From: Pleomorphomonas diazotrophica
Lineage (GTDB): Bacteria > Pseudomonadota > Alphaproteobacteria > Rhizobiales > Pleomorphomonadaceae
Reading direction: 5' to 3'
Length of the DNA stretch: 64,000 nt
NCBI RefSeq assembly: GCF_002844595.1
Contig: NZ_PJNW01000002.1
Location: 1,169,496 to 1,233,495 of the forward strand
This document shows, piece by piece, positions 10,781-22,093 of this stretch. The number at the start of each line of letters is the position of its first letter. Positions within the stretch are counted from its first letter, which is position 1. The notes beneath the pieces are model-generated. The model did no database searches and was not told where the DNA came from. It saw nothing but the letters and a program-made list of their open reading frames with translations. A program made the translations under genes and the position numbers.

Positions 10781-11269
10781 TCACCTGTAAGGCGCGTCGG
10801 CCGCGATGTTGCGAGCGATCTCCCGCTCCCAGCGGTCGCCGTTCGCGAGCAGCCTTTCCTTGGAGAAGTAGAGCTCCTCGCGCGTCTCGGTGGCGAACTC
10901 GAAGTTTGGCCCCTCGACGATGGCGTCCACCGGACAGGCTTCCTGGCAGAAGCCGCAATAGATGCACTTCACCATGTCGATGTCGTAGCGCGTGGTGCGG
11001 CGCGTGCCGTCGTTGCCGCGCGGTCCGGCCTCGATGGTGATGGCCTGGGCCGGGCAGATCGCCTCGCAGAGCTTGCAAGCGATGCAGCGCTCCTCGCCGC
11101 TGGGATAGCGGCGCAAGGCATGCTCGCCGCGAAAGCGCGGGCTCAAGGCCCCTTTCTCGAAGGGGTAGTTGATGGTCGGCTTCGCCTTGAAGAAGTAGCG
11201 CATCGCGAGGAAGAACCCCGACACGAACTCCTTGAGGAGGAAGGACTTTGCCACCTGGCTGAGTTTCAT
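10781..11269 (-). CDS. nuoI: NADH-quinone oxidoreductase subunit I (8Fe ferredoxin-like)
   Basis: 162 residues. Two CxxCxxCxxxCP motifs, [12 protein letters not shown] and [12 protein letters not shown], bind the N6a and N6b [4Fe-4S] clusters that pass electrons towards NuoB. The start [15 protein letters not shown] at 11269 matches the usual family start and length; an ATG six codons upstream is possible. It is separated from nuoH by a small extra membrane gene and a 73-base gap. Confidence 0.95.
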   Translation of the reverse strand: MKLSQVAKSFLLKEFVSGFFLAMRYFFKAKPTINYPFEKGALSPRFRGEHALRRYPSGEERCIACKLCEAICPAQAITIEAGPRGNDGTRRTTRYDIDMVKCIYCGFCQEACPVDAIVEGPNFEFATETREELYFSKERLLANGDRWEREIARNIAADAPYR

Positions 11270-11342
11270 CGCACCCGCTTCCTTCATTCCCGACCTAACA
11301 TCGCGTCAAGGCGACGCCGGCCGAAATCACGTTTCCTCGCCG

Positions 11343-11588
11343 TCAACCCGGCGTCGGAAGGCCTGTTCCCGCCACCGTCACGCCCAGCCACCAGCCGAGG
11401 GCAGCGAAGACGATGGCGTTGACGACGAACAGCACCTTCATCAGAAGATCCGCCCGTCGCGGCTCGATCCATCCCGGCCGGCGCTCCAGCGCCCGCCTGA
11501 TCACCGATGCGATCACGCCATAATCGACGAGACCGACACCGACCCCGACCGCCGCTCCAACCACGCCCGCGAGCGACAGGTCCATCAT
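11343..11588 (-). CDS. Small two-helix membrane protein inside the nuo operon, function unknown
   Basis: 81 residues in the nuo strand between nuoH (9 bases before it) and nuoI (73 bases after it). Two hydrophobic segments, about residues 5-28 and 49-72, flank a short basic loop with RRALERRPGW. A strong ribosome site (GGAGG) precedes the paired ATGs at 11588. I do not recognise a family. Its position suggests co-expression with the complex I membrane arm and perhaps a role as an accessory or assembly factor, but nothing in the sequence proves that. Confidence 0.65.
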   Translation of the reverse strand: MMDLSLAGVVGAAVGVGVGLVDYGVIASVIRRALERRPGWIEPRRADLLMKVLFVVNAIVFAALGWWLGVTVAGTGLPTPG

Positions 11589-11597
11589 TGCCTCCCG

Positions 11598-12644
11598 TCA
11601 GGCCGCCCAGCCGGTCAGCTGCAGCACGCCGGCCACCAGCACGACGTAGACGAGCGACAGCGGCAGGAACACCTTCCAGCCGAGGCGCATCAGCTGGTCG
11701 TAGCGGTAGCGGGGGACCATCGCCTTGGCCATGGCGATGAAGAAGAACATCAAGACGGCCTTGGCGAGGAACCAGACGATGCCCGGTACCCAGGTGAAGG
11801 GCGCCACGTCGATCGGCGGCATCCATCCGCCCATGAACAGCAGGGCCATCATGGCGCACATGGTGCAGATGGCGACATACTCGCCGAGCATGAACATCAT
11901 GTACGGGGTCGAGCCGTATTCAACCATGTAGCCGGCCACCAGTTCGGATTCGGCCTCGGCAAGATCGAAGGGCGGACGGTTGGTTTCCGCAAGAGCCGAA
12001 ACGAAGAACACCACGAACATCGGCAGGAGCGGCAGCCAGTACCAGTTGAGGAAGGACAGCCAGGGCAGGCCGATCATCGTGGCAAGACCGGTTTCCTGCG
12101 ACCGGACGATCGCCGAAATGTTGAGCGAGCCGGCGCAGAGCAGCACGGTGATGATGACGAGGCCGATCGACACCTCGTAGGACACCATCTGCGCCGCGCA
12201 GCGAAGGGCCGACAGGAAGGGATACTTCGAGTTGGACGCCCAGCCGCCCATGATGGCGCCATAGACGCTGAGCGAGGAGATGGCGAGGATGAACAGCACG
12301 CCGACGTTGATGTCGGCGATCACCCAGCCGTCGGCCACCGGCACCACCACCCAGGCCAGCAGGGCGAGCGTGGTGGTCACCAGCGGCGCCAGCAGGAACA
12401 GGCCCTTGGCCGAACCCGAGGGAATGACCGGCTCCTTCAACACGAACTTCAAGAGGTCGGCGAAGGACTGGAACAGGCCGAACGGACCGACCACGTTGGG
12501 GCCGCGGCGGATCTGCACCGCCGCCCAGATCTTGCGGTCGGCCAGCAGGATGAAGGCGACGATGACGAGCAGCAGCACCAGGAGCAGCACGCTCTGAGCG
12601 GCGATCACCACGACGGGCCAGACGATATCGGACCAGAAGCTCAT
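11598..12644 (-). CDS. nuoH: NADH-quinone oxidoreductase subunit H
   Basis: 348 residues with about eight membrane helices. It forms the quinone chamber with NuoB and NuoD. Conserved segments seen: [32 protein letters not shown] near residues 36-67, [25 protein letters not shown] near 130, and the acidic loop [23 protein letters not shown] near 215 that starts the E-channel. It begins 10 bases after nuoG. Confidence 0.96.
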   Translation of the reverse strand: MSFWSDIVWPVVVIAAQSVLLLVLLLVIVAFILLADRKIWAAVQIRRGPNVVGPFGLFQSFADLLKFVLKEPVIPSGSAKGLFLLAPLVTTTLALLAWVVVPVADGWVIADINVGVLFILAISSLSVYGAIMGGWASNSKYPFLSALRCAAQMVSYEVSIGLVIITVLLCAGSLNISAIVRSQETGLATMIGLPWLSFLNWYWLPLLPMFVVFFVSALAETNRPPFDLAEAESELVAGYMVEYGSTPYMMFMLGEYVAICTMCAMMALLFMGGWMPPIDVAPFTWVPGIVWFLAKAVLMFFFIAMAKAMVPRYRYDQLMRLGWKVFLPLSLVYVVLVAGVLQLTGWAA

Positions 12645-12654
12645 GGGGCGTCTC

Positions 12655-14751
12655 TCATTCCGCTGCGATGGAGTGCCCGGAGCGGGCGAGCGCCGAACAC
12701 TCGGCCATCACCTTGGAGGCGCGGGCGATCGGATTGGTGAGGTAGAAGTCGGCGATCAACGGAACGAAAGGCTCCGGCCGGACGATGCCGCCCAGCGTGG
12801 CGAGCGTATTGATCGCCTGGGGATCGGCGGCCGGGATCGTGTCGATGGCGGCGAACTCGGGGTGGGCGGAATAGAGCTTCGCCCGAAGCTGGGCCAGGCT
12901 GTCGAACGGCAGCTTGCGGCCGAGCGCCTCCGACAGCGCCCTCAGCACCGCCCAATCCTCGCGGGCCTCGCCCGGCGGGAAGGCGGCGCGGTTGCCCAGT
13001 TGGACACGCCCCTCGGTGTTGACGTAGGTGCCCGACTTCTCGGCATAGGTGGCGCCGGGAAGGATGACGTCGGCGCGGTGGGCACCGGTGTCGCCGTGGC
13101 TGCCGATGTAGACGACGAAGGTGTTGGGGCCGAGGTGCTGCGCGCCGAACTCGTCGGCACCCAGCAGGAACAGTACGTCGAGCTCGCCCTTGGCGGAGGC
13201 ATCGATCATACCGGCGACGTCGCGGCCACCCTCGCCCGGCACGAGGCCGAGATCGAGCGCGCCGACGCGCGAGGCGGCGGTATGCAGCACCGAGAAGCCG
13301 TTCCAGCCCTCGGTGACCGCGCCAACCTCGGTTGCCAGCTTGGCGGCGAGCGACAGCAGCGCCAGACCATCATGGCGGACGAGCGCGCCTTGCCCGACGA
13401 CGATGAGCGGCTTCTGAGCCGCGTTCAGTACGTCGAGGGCGCCGGCGTCGAGATGCTGAAGCGCCGCCGGGTCGCTGCCGAGATGAACGTGGGGATAGGT
13501 GAGATCGACCGGCGCGCCGATCGTGAAGACCGGTAGCTTGCCGCCGCTCGCCCGCCAGCGCTTGCGGATGCGGGCGTTCATCACCGACGCTTCGCGGCGC
13601 GGATCGGCGCCGATCATCAGGATGGCGTCCGCCTCCTCGATGCCGGCGATCGTGGCATTGAACACGTAGCTGGCGCGGCCGAACTTGGGATGCAGCGCCG
13701 TGCCGTCCTGCCGACCATCGACGGAGGCGACACCGAGCGCGGCCATCAGTTCGCGGAGGGCGAACATTTCTTCGACAGAGGCGAGATCGCCGACGATGGC
13801 CCCCATGCGCTCCGGCGCCGTCGAGGTGACGCGGGTGGCGATGGTCGCGAAAGCGTCGCCCCAGGAGGTCGCACGGAAACGGCCGTCCGCCTTGACATAA
13901 GGCCGGTCGAGCCGCTGCGTCCGGAGACCGTCCCAGATGAAACGGGTCTTGTCGGAGATCCACTCCTCGTTGACGGATTCGTTGAGGCGGGGCAGCACGC
14001 GCATCACCTCGCGGCCGCGCACGTCGACCCGGATGGCCGAGCCGACGGCGTCCATCACATCGATGGATTCGGTCTTCGACAGCTCCCAAGGACGGGCATG
14101 GAAAGCATAGGGCTTGGAGGTCAGGGCACCGACCGGGCAGAGGTCGATGACATTGCCCTGCAACTCCGACGACAGCGCCTTTTCGAGATAGCTGGTGATC
14201 TCGGCGTCCTCGCCGCGCGAGATGAGGCCCATCTCGGCGATGCCGGCCACCTCGGTGGTGAATCGCACGCAACGGGTGCAGTGGATGCACCGGTTCATCG
14301 ACGTCTTGATCAGCGGCCCCAGGTACTTGTCTTCGACGGCGCGTTTGTTCTCGATGAAGCGCGAACCGGAGACGCCATAAGCCATCGCCTGGTCCTGCAG
14401 ATCGCACTCGCCGCCCTGATCGCAGATCGGGCAGTCGAGCGGATGGTTGATCAGCAGAAACTCCATCACGCCCTCGCGGGCCTTCTTGACCATGGGCGAG
14501 TTGGTCAGCACCACCGGCGGCTCGCCATTGGGGCCGGGCCGGAGATCGCGAACGTTCATGCCGCAGGATGCGGTCGGCTTCGGCGGGCCGCCCTTCACTT
14601 CGACGAGGCACATGCGGCAATTGCCGGCGACCGACAGGCGCTCGTGGTAACAGAAGCGCGGGATCTCGGCGCCCGCCGCCTCGCATGCCTGCAGCAGCGT
14701 CAGCTCCGGAGCCACATCGATCTCGATCCCGTCGACGATCAGTTTTGCCAT
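12655..14751 (-). CDS. nuoG: NADH-quinone oxidoreductase subunit G (iron-sulfur)
   Basis: 698 residues. The N-terminal 2Fe-2S domain has C35 and the CRMC pair near residues 46-49. A His-Cys cluster site ([17 protein letters not shown]) near residue 98 and the 4Fe-4S site CIHCTRC near residue 155 follow, then a molybdopterin-oxidoreductase-like domain that lacks a cofactor in this family. NuoG carries electrons in the peripheral arm from NuoF. The C-terminal segment continues to [20 protein letters not shown], normal for alphaproteobacteria. Confidence 0.95.
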   Translation of the reverse strand: MAKLIVDGIEIDVAPELTLLQACEAAGAEIPRFCYHERLSVAGNCRMCLVEVKGGPPKPTASCGMNVRDLRPGPNGEPPVVLTNSPMVKKAREGVMEFLLINHPLDCPICDQGGECDLQDQAMAYGVSGSRFIENKRAVEDKYLGPLIKTSMNRCIHCTRCVRFTTEVAGIAEMGLISRGEDAEITSYLEKALSSELQGNVIDLCPVGALTSKPYAFHARPWELSKTESIDVMDAVGSAIRVDVRGREVMRVLPRLNESVNEEWISDKTRFIWDGLRTQRLDRPYVKADGRFRATSWGDAFATIATRVTSTAPERMGAIVGDLASVEEMFALRELMAALGVASVDGRQDGTALHPKFGRASYVFNATIAGIEEADAILMIGADPRREASVMNARIRKRWRASGGKLPVFTIGAPVDLTYPHVHLGSDPAALQHLDAGALDVLNAAQKPLIVVGQGALVRHDGLALLSLAAKLATEVGAVTEGWNGFSVLHTAASRVGALDLGLVPGEGGRDVAGMIDASAKGELDVLFLLGADEFGAQHLGPNTFVVYIGSHGDTGAHRADVILPGATYAEKSGTYVNTEGRVQLGNRAAFPPGEAREDWAVLRALSEALGRKLPFDSLAQLRAKLYSAHPEFAAIDTIPAADPQAINTLATLGGIVRPEPFVPLIADFYLTNPIARASKVMAECSALARSGHSIAAE

Positions 14752-14826
14752 GTCGACCCAACCCTCGCTGGAGCCGCGCCGCCCATAGCCGGCGGCCGCC
14801 CGTCAAACTCGATCAAACCCGTCCGC

Positions 14827-16116
14827 TCACTCGGCAGCCATGCCGTGCTGGGACACATAGTCGTCGATCCGCGCCTCGATCACCGGCCGGAAGTTCCGGA
14901 TCAGCGCCTGCACCGGCCAGGCGGCGGCATCGCCGAGGGCGCAGATGGTGTGGCCTTCGATCTGCTTGCTCACCTGGAACAGCATGTCGATTTCCTCGCG
15001 CGCGGCGTTGCCCTGCCGCATGCGCTCCATCACGCGCCACATCCAGCCCGTGCCTTCGCGACACGGCGTGCACTGGCCGCAGCTCTCATGGCGGAAGAAA
15101 TAGGAAATGCGGGAAATCGCTGCGATCACGTCCGTGGACCTGTCCATGACGATCACGCCGCCGGTGCCGAAGCTGGAGCCGATGGCACGCATGCCGTCGA
15201 AGTCCATCTGGGCATCCATGATCTGGTCGGCACGCACGATCGGACAGGAGGCGCCGCCGGGGATCACCGCCAGAAGATTGTCCCAGCCGCCACGCACGCC
15301 ACCGGCATGCTTCTCGATCAGCTCGCGGAAGGTAATGCCAAGCTCCTCCTCCACCACGCAAGGCGTGTTGACGTGGCCGGAGATCATGAACAGCTTGGTG
15401 CCCTTGTTGTTGTCGCGTCCGAAGCTCGAGAACCACGCCGCGCCGCGCCGCATGATGGTGGGCGTCACGGCGATGGATTCGACGTTGTTCACCGTCGTCG
15501 GGCAGCCGTAGAGGCCGACGTTGGCCGGGAACGGCGGCTTCATGCGCGGCTGACCCTTCTTGCCTTCAAGGCTTTCGAGCAGCGCGGTTTCCTCGCCGCA
15601 GATATAGGCGCCGGCGCCGTGGTGGACGAAGACGTCCATGTCCCAGCCCGAGCCGCAGGCATTCTTGCCGAGAAGGCCGGCGTCATAGGCCTGGTCGATG
15701 GCGGCCTGCAGCCGCTCGCGCTCGCGCATGAACTCGCCGCGCACGTAGATGTAGGCGGCATGCGCGCCCATGGCGAAGCCGGCGATCAGGCAGCCCTCGA
15801 TCAGCGTATGCGGATCGTGGCGCAGGATGTCGCGATCCTTGCAGGTGCCCGGCTCGGACTCGTCGGCGTTGACCACCAGATAATGCGGCCGGCCGTCCGA
15901 CTGCTTGGGCATGAACGACCACTTGAGGCCGGTCGGGAAACCGGCGCCGCCGCGCCCACGCAGGCCGGAGGCCTGGATTTCCTTGATGATGAAATCGCGC
16001 CCTTTGGCCAGGATATCCTTGGTGCCGTCCCATTGGCCGCGCTTCAACGCGCCCTCCAGGCCCCAGTCATGGCGCCCGTAGATATTGGTGAAGATGCGGT
16101 CCTTGTCCTGCAGCAT
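14827..16116 (-). CDS. nuoF: NADH-quinone oxidoreductase subunit F (NADH- and FMN-binding)
   Basis: 429 residues. It contains the Gly-rich NADH/FMN motif [18 protein letters not shown] near residues 50-67, the second FMN segment [13 protein letters not shown] near 178, and the cluster N3 motif [10 protein letters not shown] near 350. It oxidises NADH and passes electrons through FMN to the iron-sulfur chain. It starts 30 bases after nuoE. Confidence 0.96.
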   Translation of the reverse strand: MLQDKDRIFTNIYGRHDWGLEGALKRGQWDGTKDILAKGRDFIIKEIQASGLRGRGGAGFPTGLKWSFMPKQSDGRPHYLVVNADESEPGTCKDRDILRHDPHTLIEGCLIAGFAMGAHAAYIYVRGEFMRERERLQAAIDQAYDAGLLGKNACGSGWDMDVFVHHGAGAYICGEETALLESLEGKKGQPRMKPPFPANVGLYGCPTTVNNVESIAVTPTIMRRGAAWFSSFGRDNNKGTKLFMISGHVNTPCVVEEELGITFRELIEKHAGGVRGGWDNLLAVIPGGASCPIVRADQIMDAQMDFDGMRAIGSSFGTGGVIVMDRSTDVIAAISRISYFFRHESCGQCTPCREGTGWMWRVMERMRQGNAAREEIDMLFQVSKQIEGHTICALGDAAAWPVQALIRNFRPVIEARIDDYVSQHGMAAE

Positions 16117-16146
16117 GACTGAGGTTCCCAGGTATTCGGTTCAGTC

Positions 16147-17223
16147 TCAGGCGGGCTTGTCGCCATCCTTGTCGGACGGCCGCCAGCCGGTCGCCAGCTT
16201 GGCGGACTGCTCGATCCACTTGTCGCGGAGAGCACGGCCACGGAAGCTGCCAAGATTCTGATCGACCCACTTGAGGTTCATTTCATTCCAGCCGGCAATC
16301 TGGTCGTAGTGGTAGACGCCGAGCTTGTGCAGCATCTCCTCCAGCTTGGAGCCGACGCCCCAGATCAGCCGCAGATCGTCGGGCTTGCCGTCGCGCGCCG
16401 CCTCGAGAAGCTCCGGCTTGTACTGGTCCGGCACCTTTTCGGCATCGGCCTGACCCTGCGCCTCGACCACCTTGGGGATGGGTTTTTCGGCGGCCGGCTT
16501 CTCGGTGGCAGGCTTCGCAGCCGGTGCCGCAGCAGCGGCCGGCGCCGGGGCAGCGGCCGGTGCCGGTGTCAGTTCCTCGCGATCGAAGGCTCGATACTTG
16601 CCGACCACCGAGCCGTCATAAAGCGCGGAATCGGTCAGCGCGGTGCCGCCACCTTCCGGCGCCGAGAAGAAGCGCCCGGTCTGCGGGCCGGGCGCCGGCG
16701 GGTTGCCGTCGGCGAGGCCGTCGATCAGTGCGTTGAAGGTCTCGGCGGTCAGGTCCTCGTAGGTGTCCTTGCCGACGGTGACCATCGGCGCGTTGACGCA
16801 GGCGCCGGCGCACTCGACCTCCTCCCACGAGAAGTCGCCATCGGCGGACAGCTCGAAGGGATGGGCGGCGAGGCGGTTCTTGCAGATGGTGATCAGTTCG
16901 TCAGCGCCGCGCAGGCGACAGGGCGTGGTGCCGCAGACCTGGATATGCGCCTTGCGGCCGACCGGGGCCAGCTGGAACTGCGTGTAGAAGGTGGCGACTT
17001 CCAGCACGCGGATTTCGGCCATGTCGAGAAGCTTGGCGACCGTCTCGATCGCCGGCCGGCTGACCCAGCCTTCCTGATCCTGGGCAACCATCAGCGCCGG
17101 GATCACTGCCGACGCCTGGCGTCCCTCGGGATAGCGGGCGATCACCTTCTTGAGATAGGCGGCGTTCTCCTCGGTGAAGGCGAAGCTCTCCGGCTGTTCG
17201 GAATGAAGACGACGGACGGACAT
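16147..17223 (-). CDS. nuoE: NADH-quinone oxidoreductase subunit E with C-terminal helix-hairpin extension
   Basis: 358 residues, more than twice the length of minimal NuoE. The thioredoxin-like N-terminal part (1-170) keeps the four [2Fe-2S] cysteines C97, C102, C138 and C142. After about residue 216 comes an Ala/Pro-rich linker to about 250, then a compact C-terminal domain (about 268-345) with [22 protein letters not shown], resembling helix-hairpin-helix modules found in several alphaproteobacterial proteins. The start overlaps the nuoD stop by one base (TGATG). Confidence 0.94.
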   Translation of the reverse strand: MSVRRLHSEQPESFAFTEENAAYLKKVIARYPEGRQASAVIPALMVAQDQEGWVSRPAIETVAKLLDMAEIRVLEVATFYTQFQLAPVGRKAHIQVCGTTPCRLRGADELITICKNRLAAHPFELSADGDFSWEEVECAGACVNAPMVTVGKDTYEDLTAETFNALIDGLADGNPPAPGPQTGRFFSAPEGGGTALTDSALYDGSVVGKYRAFDREELTPAPAAAPAPAAAAAPAAKPATEKPAAEKPIPKVVEAQGQADAEKVPDQYKPELLEAARDGKPDDLRLIWGVGSKLEEMLHKLGVYHYDQIAGWNEMNLKWVDQNLGSFRGRALRDKWIEQSAKLATGWRPSDKDGDKPA

Positions 17224-18407
17224 CAGCGATCCACCTCACCAAACACGATGTCGATCGAGCCGAGCACGGCCGACACGTCGGCCAGCTGATGGCCGCGACA
17301 GAGAAAGTCCATGGCCTGAAGATGGGCGAAGCCCGGGGCGCGGATCTTGAGGCGATAGGGCTTGTTGGTACCGTCCGATACCAGATAGACGCCGAACTCG
17401 CCCTTCGGCGCCTCGACAGCCGCGTAGACTTCACCCTCGGGGAGACGGAAGCCCTCGGTATAGAGCTTGAAGTGGTGGATCAGCGCTTCCATCGACCGCT
17501 TCATCTCGCCCCGGCGCGGCGGCGCATACTTGCCCTGGAGCGTCAGCACCGGGCCCTTCTCGACCTTCAGGAGCGCGATGCACTGCTTCATGATGCGCAC
17601 CGACTGCCGCATCTCTTCCATGCGGATGTGGTAGCGGTCGTAGCAGTCGCCGTTCTTGCCGATGGGGATGTCGAAATCGAGTTCGCCATAGATCTCGTAG
17701 GGCTGCGATTTCCGGAGATCCCAGGCAGCACCCGAGCCGCGCACCATCACGCCCGAGAAGCCCCACTTCCAGGCGTCTTCCAGGCTGACGACGCCGATGT
17801 CGACGTTACGCTGCTTGAAGATGCGGTTCTCCGACAGAAGCGCGTCGAGATCGTCGACGGTGCCGAGGAAGGGATCACACCAGGCCTCGATGTCGTCGAC
17901 GAGCTGGTCCGGCAGGTCCTGATGAACGCCACCCGGACGGAAATAGGCGGCGTGCATGCGCGAACCCGAGGCACGCTCGTAGAAGATCATCAGCTTTTCG
18001 CGTTCCTCAAAGCCCCAGAGCGGCGGCGTCAGCGCGCCGACGTCCATCGCCTGGGTCGTCACGTTGAGGAGATGCGACAGGATACGGCCGATCTCGGAAT
18101 AGAGCACGCGGATGATCTGCGCCCGGCGCGGCACGATGATGTCGGCCATACGCTCGATGGCGAGGCAATAGGCGTGTTCCTGGTTCATCGGCGCGACATA
18201 GTCGAGGCGATCGAAATACGGCAGCCCCTGCAAGTAGGTGCGGGCCTCGATCAGCTTCTCGGTGCCGCGATGCAGGAGACCGATATGCGGGTCGACGCGT
18301 TCGACCACCTCACCGTCCAGCTCCAGCACCAGGCGCAACACGCCATGGGCCGCCGGATGTTGCGGGCCGAAGTTGATGTTGAAATTTCTGACCTGGGCCT
18401 CAGCCAT
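17223..18407 (-). CDS. nuoD: NADH-quinone oxidoreductase subunit D
   Basis: 394 residues, the 49-kDa subunit homologous to NiFe-hydrogenase large subunits but without metal. It has the N-terminal [23 protein letters not shown] loop with the quinone-contacting histidine, HRGTEKLIE near residue 46, and the C-terminal VFGEVDR end that is universal for NuoD. It lies 12 bases after nuoC. Confidence 0.96.
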   Translation of the reverse strand: MAEAQVRNFNINFGPQHPAAHGVLRLVLELDGEVVERVDPHIGLLHRGTEKLIEARTYLQGLPYFDRLDYVAPMNQEHAYCLAIERMADIIVPRRAQIIRVLYSEIGRILSHLLNVTTQAMDVGALTPPLWGFEEREKLMIFYERASGSRMHAAYFRPGGVHQDLPDQLVDDIEAWCDPFLGTVDDLDALLSENRIFKQRNVDIGVVSLEDAWKWGFSGVMVRGSGAAWDLRKSQPYEIYGELDFDIPIGKNGDCYDRYHIRMEEMRQSVRIMKQCIALLKVEKGPVLTLQGKYAPPRRGEMKRSMEALIHHFKLYTEGFRLPEGEVYAAVEAPKGEFGVYLVSDGTNKPYRLKIRAPGFAHLQAMDFLCRGHQLADVSAVLGSIDIVFGEVDR

Positions 18408-18419
18408 CGATCGCGCGCC

Positions 18420-19037
18420 TCAGTTCGTCCTGACCTTCTCGTCGCCCGGCAGCACGTAGGTCGTGCCTTCCCAGGGTGACAGGAAGTCGAAGTTGCGGAA
18501 TTCCTGGTTGAGCTTGACCGGCTCGTAGACGACGCGCTTCTGCGTGTCGTCATAGCGGACCTCGACATAGCCGGTCATCGGGAAGTCCTTGCGGAGCGGA
18601 TGACCATCGAAGCCGTAGTCGGTCAGAAGGCGCCTGAGCTCCGGGTGACCGGAGAACAGGATGCCAAGGAGATCGTAGGCCTCCCGCTCAAACCACAGGG
18701 CGCCGGGGAACACCGACGTGATCGACGGCACCGGCGTCTCTTCGTCCGTGGTCACCTTCAGGCGAATGCGGGCATTCCGGGTCGGCGACAGCAGGTGATA
18801 GACCACGTCGAAGCGGTCGGCACGCTGCGGATAGTCGGCACCGCAAATGTCAATGATGCTGACGAAACCGAGATCCGGCCTGTCGCGCAGCAGGGTCACG
18901 GTCTCGACGATACGCTCGCGCTGCACGAGGACCGTCACCTCGCCAAAGGCGACATCGACCGACAGCGCGTCGGAGCCGAGGGCGCTTCGGACAGCCTCAG
19001 CCAACTCGCCGATCAAATCCTTCGGGGCTTCGCTCAT
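18420..19037 (-). CDS. nuoC: NADH-quinone oxidoreductase subunit C
   Basis: 205 residues, the 30-kDa peripheral-arm subunit. The signature [37 protein letters not shown] lies at about residues 117-155. It is a separate gene here, not fused to nuoD as in Escherichia coli. It begins 23 bases after nuoB. Confidence 0.95.
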   Translation of the reverse strand: MSEAPKDLIGELAEAVRSALGSDALSVDVAFGEVTVLVQRERIVETVTLLRDRPDLGFVSIIDICGADYPQRADRFDVVYHLLSPTRNARIRLKVTTDEETPVPSITSVFPGALWFEREAYDLLGILFSGHPELRRLLTDYGFDGHPLRKDFPMTGYVEVRYDDTQKRVVYEPVKLNQEFRNFDFLSPWEGTTYVLPGDEKVRTN

Positions 19038-19060
19038 GTTTTACCCAGCCTCGTTGTCGC

Positions 19061-19639
19061 TCAGCGCTCGATGGTGCCGGTGCGGCGGATCTTCTTCTGA
19101 AGCAGCAGCACGCCATAGAGCAGCGCCTCGGCAGTCGGCGGACAGCCGGGCACGTAGATATCGACCGGCACGATGCGGTCGCAGCCACGCACCACCGAGT
19201 AGGAATAGTGGTAGTAGCCACCGCCGTTGGCGCAGGAGCCCATGGAGATGACGTAGCGCGGCTCCGGCATCTGGTCGTAGACCTTGCGGAGAGCCGGCGC
19301 CATCTTGTTGGTCAGCGTGCCGGCGACGATCATCACGTCGGATTGACGGGGCGAGCCGCGCGGCGCGAAGCCGAAGCGCTCGACGTCGTAGCGCGGCATC
19401 GACACCTGCATCATCTCGACGGCGCAGCAGGCCAGACCGAAGGTCATCCACATCAGCGAGCCGGTGCGGGCCCAGTGGATCAGCTCTTCGGTCGAGGTAA
19501 CGAGCCAGCCCTTGTCGGCCAGCTCGTCGTTGATGTCGGTGAAGAAGCCGTCATCGGCGCCGATCGGCTTGCCGGTACGGGGATCGATGATGCCCTTGGG
19601 GGCGGGCGACACCAGCGTTTCTCTCGGGCTCAGTCCCAT
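19061..19639 (-). CDS. nuoB: NADH-quinone oxidoreductase subunit B (cluster N2)
   Basis: 192 residues. It binds the terminal [4Fe-4S] cluster N2 through the tandem cysteines in [24 protein letters not shown] and [13 protein letters not shown]. The start at 19639 (MGLSPRETL) has a GGGGG-type ribosome site inside the end of nuoA and overlaps the nuoA stop by 10 bases; an ATG seven codons upstream is also in frame. Confidence 0.95.
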   Translation of the reverse strand: MGLSPRETLVSPAPKGIIDPRTGKPIGADDGFFTDINDELADKGWLVTSTEELIHWARTGSLMWMTFGLACCAVEMMQVSMPRYDVERFGFAPRGSPRQSDVMIVAGTLTNKMAPALRKVYDQMPEPRYVISMGSCANGGGYYHYSYSVVRGCDRIVPVDIYVPGCPPTAEALLYGVLLLQKKIRRTGTIER

Positions 19640-19995
19640 TCCAGCGCCCCCTTCTTCCATTCATAGGCGAAGCCGATGGTCAGCACCCCGAGGAAGACCA
19701 TCATCGACCAGAAGCCGAACACGCCAACGTCCTTGAAGGCCACGGCCCAGGGGAACAGGAAGGCGACTTCCAGGTCGAAGATCACGAAGAGGATCGACAC
19801 CAGATAAAAGCGAACGTCGAACTTCATGCGGGCGTCGTCGAATGCGTTGAAGCCGCACTCGTAGGCCGACAGCTTTTCCGGATCGGGATTCTTGAAAGCC
19901 AGCAGGAAAGGCGAGACCAGAAGCGCCAGACCGATGGCCAACGCCACGCCGAGGAAAATGATCACCGGCAGGTAGTCCCGAAGGAGTTCGTCCAT
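19630..19995 (-). CDS. nuoA: NADH-quinone oxidoreductase subunit A
   Basis: 121 residues with three membrane helices, first gene of the nuo operon. The conserved loop [32 protein letters not shown] between helices 1 and 2 is diagnostic. The start at 19995 has GAGGT seven bases upstream; a longer reading frame upstream lacks family support. The operon promoter must lie in the roughly 270 bases between this start and the divergent threonine ammonia-lyase gene. Confidence 0.95.
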   Translation of the reverse strand: MDELLRDYLPVIIFLGVALAIGLALLVSPFLLAFKNPDPEKLSAYECGFNAFDDARMKFDVRFYLVSILFVIFDLEVAFLFPWAVAFKDVGVFGFWSMMVFLGVLTIGFAYEWKKGALEWD

Positions 19996-20264
19996 TGTGA
20001 CCTCGTTGGTTCGGACGCAACCCATTTGCGCAACGTGACAATTTGCCGAGGAGTCGCGTGGGGTCGCCGAATTGCTTGTGGCACGGTTAGCGGATAGACC
20101 TTGACTTCGCAAGGGTGTCGAAGGTCCCTTTCTAAGGTTTATTACGCTCAGGGCTACCCCTCAGGCAATCCGTGAAACTTGACCAAGAAACGCATGTTTT
20201 CACAAATGGGTTCTCCCACCTGATCCCTCCGATGAAGGCGTCTCAGAAAAGCTTGAAAAAACAA

Positions 20265-21491
20265 ATGCTCGACGCTCAAAAGCTGATCACGCTCGCTCAC
20301 ATTCGCGCCGCCAGGGACGCGATTTCCGGTCAGGTGATGCATACTCCATTCCTGCCGGCGCCCCGTCTCAACCAGCTCACGGGGGCCGACGTCTACGTCA
20401 AATACGAGAACCTTCAGGTGACCTCGGCCTTCAAGGAGCGCGGGGCGCTGAACCGCCTTCTGGCGCTCTCGGACGACGAGCGGCGACGTGGGGTCATCGC
20501 CATGTCTGCCGGCAATCACGCGCAGGCGGTGGCCTATCATGCGGTGCGGCTCGGTGTCGCGCCAACCATCGTCATGCCGGTGACGACGCCGCATGTGAAG
20601 GTTTCGGCGACGACGGGCTACGGCGCCCGCGTCATTCTGGAGGGCGAAACGGTAGCCGAGGCGGCGCTGGCGGCCGAGCGCATCGGCGCCGACGAGAATC
20701 TCGTCTTTATCCACCCCTATGATGACAACCACGTGATTGTCGGCCAGGGCACGCTGGCGCTGGAAATGCTCGAGGAGCGGCCGGATCTCGACGTGATCGC
20801 CGTGCCGATTGGCGGTGGTGGCCTCATCGCCGGCATGGCGACGGCGGCCAAAGCGCTGAAACCCGACATTCGCGTCATCGGCGTCGAGACACGCATGTAT
20901 CCGTCCATGTGGGCGGCGGTGAAGGGGGTCGACGCCATGTCCGGTGGCGCAACGCTGGCCGAGGGCATCGCTGTCAAGGTAGCCGGGCGAAGGACCCTGC
21001 CAGTGGTCCGCGACCTCGTCGATGCCATCGTGCTGGTCGACGAAAGCCATCTCGAACGGGCCGTCAACGCCTACCTCACGCTGCAAAAGACCATGGCCGA
21101 AGGCGCCGGCGCCGCCGGCCTCGCCGCGATGTTCGCCGAACCCGATCTCTTTCGCGGCAGGAAGGTCGGTCTGGTTCTGTCGGGCGGCAACATCGACCCG
21201 CGCATCCTTGCGTCGATCATGATGCGCGAGCTCGCCCGCGAGGAGAAGATCGTCGCCATACGCCTCGCTATTCCCGACCGTCCGGGCACGCTCGGCGCCA
21301 TCACCACGCTGATCGGCGACGCCGGCGGCAACATCCTGGAGGTGTCGCACCGCCGGACGGCGCTGGAGATTCCGGCCAAGGGCGCGTCGCTGGACATCAC
21401 GCTCGAAGCGCGCGACGGCCACCATGCCGAGGAGATCATCGGTGCACTGAGGGCGAAAGGCTATGGCGTCGATCGAAAATCGGCGGAATAG
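20265..21491 (+). CDS. ilvA: Threonine ammonia-lyase with C-terminal ACT domain
   Basis: 408 residues, PLP fold-type II. It deaminates threonine to 2-oxobutanoate. The PLP lysine is in TSAFKERGA (about residue 54), the Gly-rich phosphate loop is GGGGLIAG (about 180), and a single ACT domain with AIPDRPGTLGAITTLIGDAGGNI covers about 325-400. The short form with one ACT domain resembles the catabolic/tdcB-like type. The family-consistent start is the ATG at 20265; in-frame ATG at 20232 and GTG at 20172 would add 11 or 31 residues, and none has a strong ribosome site. Confidence 0.9.
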   Translation: MLDAQKLITLAHIRAARDAISGQVMHTPFLPAPRLNQLTGADVYVKYENLQVTSAFKERGALNRLLALSDDERRRGVIAMSAGNHAQAVAYHAVRLGVAPTIVMPVTTPHVKVSATTGYGARVILEGETVAEAALAAERIGADENLVFIHPYDDNHVIVGQGTLALEMLEERPDLDVIAVPIGGGGLIAGMATAAKALKPDIRVIGVETRMYPSMWAAVKGVDAMSGGATLAEGIAVKVAGRRTLPVVRDLVDAIVLVDESHLERAVNAYLTLQKTMAEGAGAAGLAAMFAEPDLFRGRKVGLVLSGGNIDPRILASIMMRELAREEKIVAIRLAIPDRPGTLGAITTLIGDAGGNILEVSHRRTALEIPAKGASLDITLEARDGHHAEEIIGALRAKGYGVDRKSAE

Positions 21492-21571
21492 GCGGCATTG
21501 CCGGCTCAAGGCGCATTGAAGTCGCAGGCGGCATTCCCATATGCGGCTCATTGTCCCCGAGGGAGATTTCC

Positions 21572-22045
21572 ATGTCCAACCGGACCTATGACGCCGCCGA
21601 TTACATCATTGACGAGGGCCGGCCCAACCCCAGCGCCGTCAGCGGCATCCGTACGCGCCGTGTCATCGCCTTCCTGATCGACGCCGTCATCATAGCCCTG
21701 CTCACCTTCGCGGTCGGCGTGGTAGTGTTCTTCCTGGGCATCGTGACGCTCGGCCTCGGCTGGCTGCTCTACCCGATCCTCTGGCCGGCGGTGGCGCTCG
21801 TCTATTGCGCCTTCTCGCTCGGCGGCCCCTATTCGGCCACCGTGGGCATGCGCAGCCAGGGCATCGAGGCCCGCTTCATGGACGGCAGCCGCCTCAATCC
21901 CGGCGTTGCGGGCATCCACGCCGTGCTGTTCTACTTCTCGGTATCGATCCTGACGCCGCTGGTGCTGTTGGTCTCGCTGTTCACCGAGAACAAGCGCCTG
22001 CTGCATGACATCGTGCTCGGCATCGTCTTCGTCAATCGATATTGA
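21572..22045 (+). CDS. RDD family membrane protein
   Basis: 157 residues. After a polar N-terminus, the RDD-domain start TRRVIAFLIDAVIIALL (near residues 28-44) is followed by two further hydrophobic stretches and the segment GATVGMRSQGI-like SATVGMRSQGIEARFMDG, then a last helix ending in NKRLLHDIVLGIVFVNRY. RDD proteins have three membrane helices and mostly unknown roles. A clear GAGGGAG ribosome site precedes the start. It follows the threonine ammonia-lyase by 80 bases. Confidence 0.85.
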   Translation: MSNRTYDAADYIIDEGRPNPSAVSGIRTRRVIAFLIDAVIIALLTFAVGVVVFFLGIVTLGLGWLLYPILWPAVALVYCAFSLGGPYSATVGMRSQGIEARFMDGSRLNPGVAGIHAVLFYFSVSILTPLVLLVSLFTENKRLLHDIVLGIVFVNRY

Positions 22046-22093
22046 TTGTCGGCCTCAATCGCCGGCGGCCCTCAGGCTTCCGCTCCGCTTTCC

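Noticed and set aside
13690..16122. Plus-strand open frame of 810 codons across nuoF and nuoG
   Set aside because: It covers two conserved genes on the other strand, and its His/Ala/Gly/Arg-rich sequence is the usual antisense shadow in GC-rich DNA.
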